From NCBI GenBank assembly GCA_035544835.1, contig DASZZV010000438.1, positions 1 to 14,203 on the forward strand: a stretch of DNA of 14,203 nt, read 5' to 3'. Each line of letters starts with the position of its first letter. The first letter of the stretch is position 1. The notes below the pieces were generated by a model that did not search any database, was not told the origin of the DNA, and was given only the letters and a program-made list of their open reading frames with translations. This DNA is from DASZZV01 sp035544835 (GTDB lineage Bacteria > Acidobacteriota > Thermoanaerobaculia > Gp7-AA8). A program made the translations under genes and the position numbers. Shown piece by piece: positions 6,942-14,203 of this stretch.

Positions 6942-7340
6942 ATGGTTGCGATCATGATTGCTTGCGGCGAAACGCTAACCCACGTCGGAGAGTGGAATCG
7001 CGAATGCGGCGAGATACCTTCAGCTGACCGCGGAAGCATCGGTGACGGGAATCCCTTCAGTCTGACCTTCGGGCGACGCGAGTTCCTGCTGCCGTTTGGT
7101 CAGACGACCATCGGCCGAGGCCCTGATACGGAGATCGTGCTGGACTCGCGAAGCATCTCCCGTCGCCACGCCAGAATCACGGTCGACGATGAGGGAGTAA
7201 CGATCGAAGATGCCGGCAGCAAGAACGGCACGTTCGTCGATGGTGTGCGTATCGAGGGACCGATGCAGATCACTCCAGCCAGCAGGATACGATTAGGTCA
7301 GGCTTGGATCACGCTCGTTATGGTCGAGAGGTCTCGATGA
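6942..7340 (+). CDS. Stand-alone FHA-domain protein
   Basis: A 132-aa cytoplasmic protein with one FHA domain (about residues 38-128), a phosphothreonine-peptide binding module. Key positions are intact: G-R at 58-59, S-R-R-H at 73-76 and K-N-G-T at 94-97. The first 35 residues are unremarkable. The FHA core resembles that of the upstream winged-helix protein (shared S-R-R-H-A-R-I-T-V, and S-K-N-G-T-F-V followed by G-x-R-I), suggesting duplication. Its stop overlaps the kinase ATG by 4 nt (ATGA), so the two are probably translated together and this protein may be a kinase substrate or adaptor. Start choice is uncertain: ATG 6942 has a close AAGGG (6934-6938); GTG 6909 and ATG 6954 are alternatives with poorer signals. 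Confidence 0.85.
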   Translation: MVAIMIACGETLTHVGEWNRECGEIPSADRGSIGDGNPFSLTFGRREFLLPFGQTTIGRGPDTEIVLDSRSISRRHARITVDDEGVTIEDAGSKNGTFVDGVRIEGPMQITPASRIRLGQAWITLVMVERSR

Positions 7341-9973
7341 ACGATTCCGGTTCCGAGACACTGGCTCGTTCTCTCACCGCCGGCACGCTGGTCGGACAGT
7401 ACGAGATCGTCTCGTTCATCGGCGCGGGCGGAATGGGAGAGGTATACAAAGCCCACGATCAGCGCGTGGGGCGCGACGTGGCCATCAAGATCATCCCCTC
7501 CCGGTTCGGAAAGGATCACGACCGTGTACGGCGCTTCGCTCAGGAGTCGCGCACCATGGCCCGTGTCAATCATCCCAACATCGTGTCGATGTTCGACGTT
7601 GGAGAGCATGAGGGGCGGTCCTTCATCGTCAGCGAGCTGTTGGAGGGGGAAACCCTTCGCCAGTACATGGGTCGGGCAAAGCAGATGCCGGTCCGCAAGG
7701 TCGTCGAATTCGGAATTCAGATGGCCCGCGCCCTGGCCGCGGCGCATGAAAAGGAGATCGTCCATCGCGATCTCAAACCGGCAAATGTCTTCATCACCAA
7801 AGACGAACATCTCAAGATTCTCGATTTCGGTCTCGCCAAGCTGGCCCATACCGATTGGGAGCGCGACAGCGGCAGCGACACGATCTCCGCGGTGAGTCTG
7901 CCCGGCACCATCCTCGGCAGCGTCGGCTACATGTCTCCCGAGCAGGTCGAGGCCCGTCTGGTCGACCATCGCTCCGACATCTTTTCACTCGGCGTGATCC
8001 TCTACGAAATGCTTACCGATGTGCGGGCCTTCAGCGGCACGTCGGTGCCGGCGACACTAGGAGCAATTCTCAAGGATCAGCCCCGGGACGTCAGCGAGAT
8101 CCGGAGCGATGTCCCGACCGCTCTGGTCGTCATCATCCGCAGGTGCCTGGAGAAGGAGGCCGACAACCGCTTCCAGTCGGCGCGGGATCTGGCCTTCAGT
8201 CTCGAGGAGCTGACCAATCTGTCCGACCCGAGCTTCAGCTCGATGACTCGCAGCGCAATGCGCGCCGCCATGACCCGGATGAGGGCGCAACCGAGAATCG
8301 GCATCGTCACGGCGGTCGTAGTCGTAGTGATCGTGATCGGAATCGCGGCCATGAACAGTGGCTCGGCCGAGCCGCGCCCATCGAGACCACGTCCGCCGGC
8401 AGCGCTGCGTCTGACTCGCGTCACCAGCAGCGGAAACGTCCTGGCAACCGACGGAGGACCGGTTGGCGTATCGCCCGACGCCACCTACGCCGCCTACCTC
8501 CGGAAGGATGGTGACGAGTCGAGCATCTGGCTCCACCATATTCCGACCGGAAGCGAGGTTCAGCTGGCGCCACGCGGCGCCTACGACAGCGTGCGCATCT
8601 CGCCGGATCGAAACTTCGTCTATTACACCGCTGCCGAAAAGGGAAGCCTGTCGCTCTATCGAGTTCCCCTGCTGGGGGGCAATCCGCGAAAGATCGCCGA
8701 CGATGTGAACTGGTCCAGTGCTCCTGCGATCTCGCGAACCGCCGCCAAAATCGCTTTTACGCGAAACGGCGAGATGGAGAGCTCCGTCTGGGTGGCGAAT
8801 TCCGATGGCGGTGGCGCGCGACAGGTTTTGGCGGTGCTGCGAAAGGACACCAAGTTCCGCTCTTGCGCCTGGTCTCCCGATGCGACGCAGCTGGCCTGTA
8901 CTGCGGAAAAGAAAGCACCGCTGATCGTCTTGATGATCATCGACGTAGCCACTGGACGTTTCGAGGAACGACACGGTTTCTTTACGAATTACCTCTCGGC
9001 ATTCGAGTGGGCCGACGACGGCAATCTCGTTGGAGCAGGCGGTTCCGGCATCTGGAAAATAGCCTTGACCGGTGAAGGGGCGCAGCGCCTCACCAACGAC
9101 CTGAGCGGATATGCTGATCTGACGCTGGCTCGCGACAGTAGAGCTATCTGCACGGCCCAGATGAACACCACCTACAACCTCTATCGTGTCCCTGTAGATC
9201 CGCCGGGAGCTCCGCAGTTGATTCTGTCCGGTTTCAACACCCAGGACGGAAAGATGGGGATCTTCCCTCTTCGCGACGGACGCTTCGTCTACTCCAGTGC
9301 CGCCTCGGGTAAGTCCCTCGATCTCTGGATCAGTAACGCCGATGGATCCGGCAGAAGACGTCTCACCGAGGACGACGGATCCGATGAAGTTCGCCCTCAA
9401 GTCTCCAATGACGAGACGTTTCTCGTTTACATTCGCAGATCCGAGGAGTCGGCCTACGAGCTCTGGCGCGCCGACCTCAATGGGGAGAATGGCCGGAAGC
9501 TGACTGATCATGCCGAGGGCCCGGGAATCGCTCCCGACGGTCAGTGGGTCTATTTCACCCGTAATGAGGCTTCCGGACCGCACCTGTATCGCATCCCGTC
9601 GACTGGCGGTGAAGTAACCCGGGTCTTTGACCGGCGCTGTGCACACATTTCGATCGCTCCTAATGGCAAGTGGCTGATGGCGAGCTGCGAAGGGAAGACG
9701 GTGGTGTTCTCCGTTGACCAGCGTGGGAAGGAGAAGGTTTTCAGTGCAGCCCAGCCGCACCGATGGAGACCCGACAGCCAGGCCTTCGCTTATGCCGACG
9801 ACACAAAAGAGAGAAACATCTGGCTGCAGCCGCTCGACGGGGGTGCGCCACGCCAGCTCACATCATTCTCCGACCAGGGATTGAACTTCGAGTGGGCTAG
9901 GGATGGCAAGAGCCTGTATGTGCCGCGCTGGCAAACAGCGACCGATATCGTCTTGCTCAATGAGTCTCAGTAG
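7337..9973 (+). CDS. Membrane Ser/Thr protein kinase with C-terminal PD40/WD40-like beta-propeller
   Basis: This 878-aa Hanks-type kinase phosphorylates Ser/Thr on proteins. The kinase domain (about 22-290) is complete: glycine loop G-A-G-G-M-G-E-V-Y (29-37), V-A-I-K with K51, probable alpha-C Glu E70, H-R-D-L-K-P-A-N (143-150), D-F-G (163-165), S-P-E (200-202) and the R278 region. It is an RD kinase with several Ser/Thr in the activation loop (172-195), so autophosphorylation is likely. A single hydrophobic segment (about 321-338) is followed by a Pro-rich linker and a large propeller (about 360-878) with repeated S-P-D-x-x-x-(I/V/L)-x-Y/F-type blades, as in TolB/PD40 proteins. The topology implied is kinase in the cytoplasm and propeller in the periplasm. 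ATG 7337 was chosen for the ATGA overlap with the FHA gene and GAGAGG upstream. The sensed ligand is unknown. Confidence 0.93.
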   Translation: MNDSGSETLARSLTAGTLVGQYEIVSFIGAGGMGEVYKAHDQRVGRDVAIKIIPSRFGKDHDRVRRFAQESRTMARVNHPNIVSMFDVGEHEGRSFIVSELLEGETLRQYMGRAKQMPVRKVVEFGIQMARALAAAHEKEIVHRDLKPANVFITKDEHLKILDFGLAKLAHTDWERDSGSDTISAVSLPGTILGSVGYMSPEQVEARLVDHRSDIFSLGVILYEMLTDVRAFSGTSVPATLGAILKDQPRDVSEIRSDVPTALVVIIRRCLEKEADNRFQSARDLAFSLEELTNLSDPSFSSMTRSAMRAAMTRMRAQPRIGIVTAVVVVVIVIGIAAMNSGSAEPRPSRPRPPAALRLTRVTSSGNVLATDGGPVGVSPDATYAAYLRKDGDESSIWLHHIPTGSEVQLAPRGAYDSVRISPDRNFVYYTAAEKGSLSLYRVPLLGGNPRKIADDVNWSSAPAISRTAAKIAFTRNGEMESSVWVANSDGGGARQVLAVLRKDTKFRSCAWSPDATQLACTAEKKAPLIVLMIIDVATGRFEERHGFFTNYLSAFEWADDGNLVGAGGSGIWKIALTGEGAQRLTNDLSGYADLTLARDSRAICTAQMNTTYNLYRVPVDPPGAPQLILSGFNTQDGKMGIFPLRDGRFVYSSAASGKSLDLWISNADGSGRRRLTEDDGSDEVRPQVSNDETFLVYIRRSEESAYELWRADLNGENGRKLTDHAEGPGIAPDGQWVYFTRNEASGPHLYRIPSTGGEVTRVFDRRCAHISIAPNGKWLMASCEGKTVVFSVDQRGKEKVFSAAQPHRWRPDSQAFAYADDTKERNIWLQPLDGGAPRQLTSFSDQGLNFEWARDGKSLYVPRWQTATDIVLLNESQ

Positions 9974-10001
9974 TTAGACAGGAAGCCTCCGGGGAGTGTT
10001 C

Positions 10002-12926
10002 ATGATGAGAAAGATCACAGGATCCGTCATTGCAATCGTGCTGCTGACCGCGCTGAGTGGGTCTGGCCAGACTGTGGATACGGGATCGATCGTCGGTCGG
10101 ATCGTGGAGACGCAGACGCCGTTGCCTGGCGTCCTGGTGGAAGTGCGATCGCCTGCTCTGCAGGGCGTTCGCTCCGATACGACACGATCTGATGGATCGT
10201 TCCGTTTCTCACTTCTGCCGCCGGGCTCATACACGTTGAGCACCTCTCTCAAGGGGTTCCGAAGGATCCAACAGGACAACATCGTCGTCGCACTTACGCA
10301 GACCGTGACTCTGGAGCTGGCTCTTCATCCCGCTGCCGCCCAGGAGATCACCGTCGAAGCGTCCGCACCGCTGGTGGATGTGACGTCGACACTCTCGGGA
10401 GTCAACATCACCCCGAAAGCGATGGAATCGCTCCCGCTGGGCCGCAGCTATACGGCGGTCGCCCAGATAGCTCCTGGTGTCCGCTCCGATGCCACCGGTC
10501 CCACCTTTTACGGATCGACCGGCCTGGAGAACCAGTACATCATCGACGGATTGAACGTGACAGGCCTGTCCAAAGGCGAAGAGGGCAAATCGGTCAACCT
10601 CGATTTCGTCCAGGAGGTCCAGGTGATGACCGGCGGTCTGACGGCCGAGTACGGCCGCACCACGGGCGGCATCGTGAATGCCATTACCAGAAGCGGGTCG
10701 AACGCCTTTCAAGGAGGGCTGTTTGGCTATACCACCGGCCGCGGTCTCCGATCATCGCCTGAGTACCTCCGCCATCTTCCGGAGGACCAGACCGAGTACT
10801 CCGATATCGACCATCAGTACGACTATGGCGCCAGCCTGGGAGGACCGATGGTGAAAGATCGAATCTGGTTCTTCGGAGCCTATGATCGCGTCAGCGAGCG
10901 GGATATCACCGTCCGTCTGCTGGATCTGTCCGTCCCCGGTTTTCACCTGCCCGCCGGAGGCGAGATCCCGGTCAACAACACCAGCGACCTGATTGCTGCG
11001 AAACTGACGCTGGCGCCGACACCCAGTCAACTCGTGCACCTTTCGACCTTCGGCGACAACGGCGCCCGCTCCGGTGCACTCAGACTCATCCTCGGGCCAC
11101 CGAGCACGTTCGAGGGAATTCAGAAAAACGGGGGGACTGATTATTCGGGACGGTACTCCGGCGTTTTCGGGCAGCTCCTGAACGTGAATGGTCTCGTCGG
11201 CCGCAACACGCAAAGCGGAAGATTCAGAGGCCCGGGGACCAGCACGCCCGTTCTTTTGGATCTGACCCACAACCCCCGCACCCGAAGCGGCGGTTTCGGA
11301 GCATTCACCAACTCGCGGGCCGACCGCGATGTCCTGAAGCTCGATGCCTCCACGTTCGTCCTCGGCGCACACGTCATCAAGCTCGGAGTCGATCAAGAGA
11401 AGCTTCGGTCGATCGAACAGGCGTTCTACAGCGGGGGGGACAGAGTCGCCAAACGATGTTCCGTGGCCCTCGTGCAGAGGCAGTGCCCCGCTTCGGCACT
11501 CGTGTTTTATACGCACTTGACGAATGTGACGAACGCGGCGAACCCGGCGGATCCATCGACCTTCTCGGCGGCCATTGTCAACCCGCGCGTGACCCGCTAC
11601 GTGGCCAACAATGAGTCGGTCTATCTGGAGGACTCATGGACACCCTTAGCCAATTTGACCGTCAATGCAGGGCTCAGACTCGAGCGTCAAACGCTGGACA
11701 ACGCGCGTCGTGAGCGCGTGCTGGCGGTCAACAACCCGGCGCCGCGGCTCGGCATCATCTGGGATCCGCTGGGCAATGGACGGAGCAAACTCTACAGCTA
11801 TTTCGGACGGTTCTTCGAGTCGTTCACCTTCGATATCGAACGGGACTTCGGCGGCAGCGGTGGCGCTCTTGTCGTCTACAACCTCGACCCTACACCTGGA
11901 AACTTCACGCCCGACCCCGCGGCTCCTGCCGCCAGCCCTGATGGCCGGCGATACGACCTCTTTCTCGCTCCCGACGACGGGATCCCGGTTGATCCTGGTC
12001 TTAAGGGACAGTTCATGGATGAATATCTCTTAGGCTATGACCGTGACATGGGGAGGGGCGTCACTGCCGGGATCAAGGGAACGTACCGCAGCCTCGGCCG
12101 CATCGTGGAGGACACCTGCCTCGACACCTCCTGCTCGACCTTTGTGCTGGGAAACCCCGGCCATGGCATGATCCGGAAGGTGCTCTTCGAGTCGGGTGAG
12201 ACCGTGCAAACACCAAAACCGACCCGCCGCTTTTCGGGAATCGAGCTCCACGCGACGAAACGTTTCAACGGCAGCGGTCAGTTCTTTCTTTCTTACCTCT
12301 GGTCCAGACTGTATGGCAACTACGAGGGTCTTTTTCTGGAGGAGTCGGGGCGGGCACATCCGAATACCACCGCCCCCTATGACTTCGCCGATTTCTCCGT
12401 CAACAACTCCGGGCCGCTTTCGGCAGATCGCACCCATCAGCTCAAGCTGTACGGTTCGTACCAGCTTCGAAGCAGCGTAGTCAAGGGGCTGACCGTCGGG
12501 GCGGCGGCGCACTGGTACTCGGGTACACCACTCACGGCGTTGAGCTCCTCCCACCTGTACTTCCTGACAAAACGTGGAGCCCTGGGCCGCGGTCCTTCCG
12601 ACTACGAGGCCGACATCCATTTCGGCTACCCGGTCTCGGTTCGAAGCAGGCGCTTCGAGATTGTCGCCGACATCTTCAACGCACTCGATCGGCAGGCACC
12701 CTCAAGTCTCGATCTGGGCTATAACTCCGACTTCGATCCCCCCTGCACCGGGATCCCGGACAATCTCTGCAATGGCGATGGCGGCATTCGAAATAGCCCG
12801 GGGACGACCAAGCCACTGGGGCGAATCACCGATCCGCGGGCCACTGCCACCAATCCGAACTTCCTCAAACCGAACGGATACACAGGCGCCCGCTCCATCC
12901 GCCTCGGCGCCAGGATCTCCTTTTGA
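10002..12926 (+). CDS. TonB-dependent outer-membrane receptor (Oar-like, carboxypeptidase-regulatory-like N-terminus)
   Basis: A 974-aa outer-membrane transporter or receptor powered by TonB-ExbBD. In order: signal peptide (about 1-22), a CarboxypepD_reg-like Ig fold (about 26-112, with G-S-I-V-G-R-I and S-D-G-S-F-R-F-S-L-L-P-P-G-S-Y), a plug domain (about 113-240, with Q-Y-I-I-D-G-L-N-V-T and E-Y-G-R-T-T-G-G-I-V-N-A), then a long beta-barrel ending in R-L-G-A-R-I-S-F, the expected terminal aromatic residue. Such receptors are abundant in Acidobacteria and Bacteroidetes and take up glycans, peptides or siderophores; the substrate here cannot be told. GTG 9996 would extend it by two residues, but ATG 10002 has GGGGAG at 9991-9996. 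It starts 28 nt after the kinase stop and is probably cotranscribed. Confidence 0.92.
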   Translation: MMRKITGSVIAIVLLTALSGSGQTVDTGSIVGRIVETQTPLPGVLVEVRSPALQGVRSDTTRSDGSFRFSLLPPGSYTLSTSLKGFRRIQQDNIVVALTQTVTLELALHPAAAQEITVEASAPLVDVTSTLSGVNITPKAMESLPLGRSYTAVAQIAPGVRSDATGPTFYGSTGLENQYIIDGLNVTGLSKGEEGKSVNLDFVQEVQVMTGGLTAEYGRTTGGIVNAITRSGSNAFQGGLFGYTTGRGLRSSPEYLRHLPEDQTEYSDIDHQYDYGASLGGPMVKDRIWFFGAYDRVSERDITVRLLDLSVPGFHLPAGGEIPVNNTSDLIAAKLTLAPTPSQLVHLSTFGDNGARSGALRLILGPPSTFEGIQKNGGTDYSGRYSGVFGQLLNVNGLVGRNTQSGRFRGPGTSTPVLLDLTHNPRTRSGGFGAFTNSRADRDVLKLDASTFVLGAHVIKLGVDQEKLRSIEQAFYSGGDRVAKRCSVALVQRQCPASALVFYTHLTNVTNAANPADPSTFSAAIVNPRVTRYVANNESVYLEDSWTPLANLTVNAGLRLERQTLDNARRERVLAVNNPAPRLGIIWDPLGNGRSKLYSYFGRFFESFTFDIERDFGGSGGALVVYNLDPTPGNFTPDPAAPAASPDGRRYDLFLAPDDGIPVDPGLKGQFMDEYLLGYDRDMGRGVTAGIKGTYRSLGRIVEDTCLDTSCSTFVLGNPGHGMIRKVLFESGETVQTPKPTRRFSGIELHATKRFNGSGQFFLSYLWSRLYGNYEGLFLEESGRAHPNTTAPYDFADFSVNNSGPLSADRTHQLKLYGSYQLRSSVVKGLTVGAAAHWYSGTPLTALSSSHLYFLTKRGALGRGPSDYEADIHFGYPVSVRSRRFEIVADIFNALDRQAPSSLDLGYNSDFDPPCTGIPDNLCNGDGGIRNSPGTTKPLGRITDPRATATNPNFLKPNGYTGARSIRLGARISF

Positions 12927-13150
12927 CTGTTCGTGGAGAGCGGCCATCTATTGGGGCGACGTCCTGATCTTGGTGCCCCGGCTCGACGTCCGGCCGAAGC
13001 TTGAAAACCGTGGCCACCTTACCAGACCGCGTGCGCCACATCATGGTGAAAATCTCCTGAGAATCGCCTGAGACCTCGGTATCAGTGTGGCTCTATCGTT
13101 CTCGCAGCTCAGACAAAAGAGTCCGAAGCGAAAACGAAAGGAGCAACTCC

Positions 13151-13897
13151 ATGTCAACCTCGCAAGCCATCTCACCAGCCCAGGGCCGCTCTCGACGGCT
13201 CATCGGTATCTCAACCCAGCCCGCTGTCATTTCTGCCTTCATTCTCGGGCTCAGCCTCACGCTCGGCGCGGCTTCTTCACAGGCAGCAAACCCCACCTCC
13301 AGCGTAACAACCGTTGTGAAAGATTCCGTGCTGGCGTCCGATGGAGTCACCGTGGTGCCGCTCCTGGTCCAGAGTGACTCTCCTCTATCCGGTGGCGGGC
13401 AGACCTACAGCGGTGGTCAGCTTTCGCCCGATTACCTCTTCACGGTACCAGCCGGGAGGAAGATCTTCGTCGACCTTCGAAACTCTGCGGGTGGAACGGG
13501 GGCTCCGTTTGCTACTGCATATGTTCCCGGCTACTTCTACACCTATTGCGCGAACAACTCCCTCCCCACGCCGACCTCGCTGACCGGCGTGGGCGGGCCT
13601 AATTCGTCGACCCAATGTCCAATGGCCATCCGCTTCGACTCTGGCGGCGTCGCCTATTTTCTGAGGATGAATGTCTTCAAGCACGCAACCGACAACGTCC
13701 TGATCGCTTGTACACATGTCACTGGGGATCAGGCCGACCCCAATTCGCCCTGCAACGGCTGGAAAATCGTACCGACTGGTGCCGACGGCAGGAACCTGGC
13801 GTTGTTGACGAAGAAAGTCACCGTCAATAAAGTAACGACAGAGACGGAACTGGGAAATTACTACACCAGTTTCCGCATCGAGCTGACCAAACCGTGA
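13151..13897 (+). CDS. Exported protein of unknown function
   Basis: I do not recognise the family. The 248-aa product starts at ATG 13151 behind AAAGGAG (13137-13143, 7-nt spacing). A long N-region with R-R, a hydrophobic core (about 24-40) and S-Q-A/A-N near residue 45 indicate a Sec signal peptide. The mature part has four cysteines (133, 156, 187, 201), enough for two disulfides, many Gly/Ser/Pro and alternating strands, and ends in Y-Y-T-S-F-R-I-E-L-T-K-P; it looks like a small periplasmic or secreted beta-rich protein. It follows the receptor gene by 224 nt on the same strand and ends about 106 nt before an intrinsic terminator, so it could have its own promoter or share the upstream transcript. 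A role as a ligand or partner of the receptor is only a guess. Confidence 0.8.
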   Translation: MSTSQAISPAQGRSRRLIGISTQPAVISAFILGLSLTLGAASSQAANPTSSVTTVVKDSVLASDGVTVVPLLVQSDSPLSGGGQTYSGGQLSPDYLFTVPAGRKIFVDLRNSAGGTGAPFATAYVPGYFYTYCANNSLPTPTSLTGVGGPNSSTQCPMAIRFDSGGVAYFLRMNVFKHATDNVLIACTHVTGDQADPNSPCNGWKIVPTGADGRNLALLTKKVTVNKVTTETELGNYYTSFRIELTKP

Positions 13898-14003
13898 ACA
13901 GCGTCGATGTTGAAATCAGATGCTCAGCGGTCGTCGAACCCGATCCCGTGGCCCCTGCTGACACGCCCTGAACACGGTAACCGATGCAAGTTTTGTTCAG
14001 AAA

Positions 14004-14030
14004 GGCCGGCAATCTGCCGGCCTTTTTTTT
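14004..14030 (+). terminator. Strong intrinsic terminator
   Basis: A perfect 8-bp stem, GGCCGGCA (14004-14011) and TGCCGGCC (14015-14022), is followed by eight T residues (14023-14030). Three A residues before the stem (14001-14003) can pair with the first Ts, giving a longer stem and a possible minus-strand T tract. It lies about 106 nt after the exported-protein stop codon and is the best plus-strand terminator in the window. The eight-base stem arms match the core of the hairpin at 1881-1903. Confidence 0.9.
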
Positions 14031-14100
14031 CGGCAGAGTCTCCGAATCGCTGGCATGTGGTACCCGGCTTGGCGACGGGCTGGTCCTGGCTGGAGCATTC

Positions 14101-14203
14101 CCGTCCATCGACTTTGGGTCGCGATGCCGCGAGGCCGGAGTCAGGCCGTCGATGCGATCTCTCAGCGATTGCCACGACAACGCCATGTGAGAAACCTTCT
14201 TCG
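14101..14203 (+). pseudogene. Broken IS3-family transposase (OrfB) fragment, runs off the window
   Basis: The frame encodes S-I-D-F-G-S-R-C-R-E-A-G-V-R-P-S-M, then D-C-H-D-N-A-M, a TGA stop at 14188-14190, and E-T-F-F. This matches the end of the DDE integrase core of IS3-family OrfB, which usually reads T-S-I-A-F-G, then A-G-V-R-P-S-M-G-S-V-G-D-x-Y-D-N-A-M-C-E-S-F-F; the Glu after the stop is the third catalytic acid. The stop sits where Cys is usual, so TGT to TGA is a likely lesion. The H-S-D-x-G-S-Q motif expected just upstream is absent, so the 5' part is deleted or scrambled; a faint match (L-V-L-A-G-A at about 14080-14097) may be a deletion joint. The element cannot transpose by itself. 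Confidence 0.75.

Noticed and set aside
7298..7969. Minus-strand 223-codon ORF across the kinase start
   Set aside because: Covers the glycine loop and catalytic loop of the kinase on the other strand; no domain of its own.
8057..9760. Minus-strand 567-codon ORF antisense to the kinase
   Set aside because: The plus frame encodes a complete kinase and propeller with clear motifs. The antisense frame is open because of GC-rich codon bias and shows no domain or ribosome-binding site.
10752..11516. Minus-strand 254-codon ORF inside the receptor gene
   Set aside because: Antisense shadow of the beta-barrel coding sequence; low-complexity, no family resemblance.

Overview
The window looks like chromosomal DNA of a GC-rich Gram-negative bacterium, most likely an Acidobacteriota member or a close relative. 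This is inferred from gene style only: a membrane Ser/Thr kinase with a C-terminal PD40-type beta-propeller, an Oar/CarboxypepD_reg-type TonB-dependent receptor, a giant FG-GAP/PKD secreted protein, and VapBC and Uma2 genes. No rRNA, tRNA, CRISPR array or phage gene was recognised.

Left region (1-1893): an accessory patch. A Uma2-family endonuclease gene enters from the window edge. It converges on an intact VapBC toxin-antitoxin pair encoded on the minus strand, with a 7-bp-arm inverted repeat just upstream of vapB. The following 640 bp has no intact gene. It carries two recognisable wrecks of PIN or PIN-like toxin genes (about 1472-1724 and 1721-1863) and a weaker third candidate (1223-1387), all on the plus strand. 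A terminator hairpin at 1881-1903 closes the region and works for the next gene on the minus strand.

Centre (1924-12926): a large secreted multidomain protein of 1337 aa on the minus strand carries a signal peptide, seven FG-GAP-like repeats, three Ig-like repeats, a LamG-like domain, a fourth Ig-like repeat, HYR, two PKD domains and a C-terminal conserved domain. It diverges across a 263-bp intergenic region from a plus-strand cluster of four genes: an OmpR-type winged-helix protein fused to an FHA domain, a stand-alone FHA protein, a membrane Ser/Thr kinase with an extracytoplasmic propeller, and a TonB-dependent receptor. The small FHA gene and the kinase overlap by 4 nt, and the kinase and receptor are 28 nt apart. 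The working model is inference: the propeller senses something in the periplasm, the kinase phosphorylates itself and partners, the FHA proteins read phosphothreonine, and the winged-helix FHA protein adjusts transcription, perhaps of the receptor operon and the divergent giant gene. This resembles PknH-EmbR of mycobacteria in logic but is wired to an outer-membrane receptor.

Right region (12927-14203): a 248-aa exported protein of unknown function with four mature cysteines, a strong intrinsic terminator (14004-14030) whose stem matches the one at 1881-1903, and a broken IS3-family transposase fragment running off the right edge.
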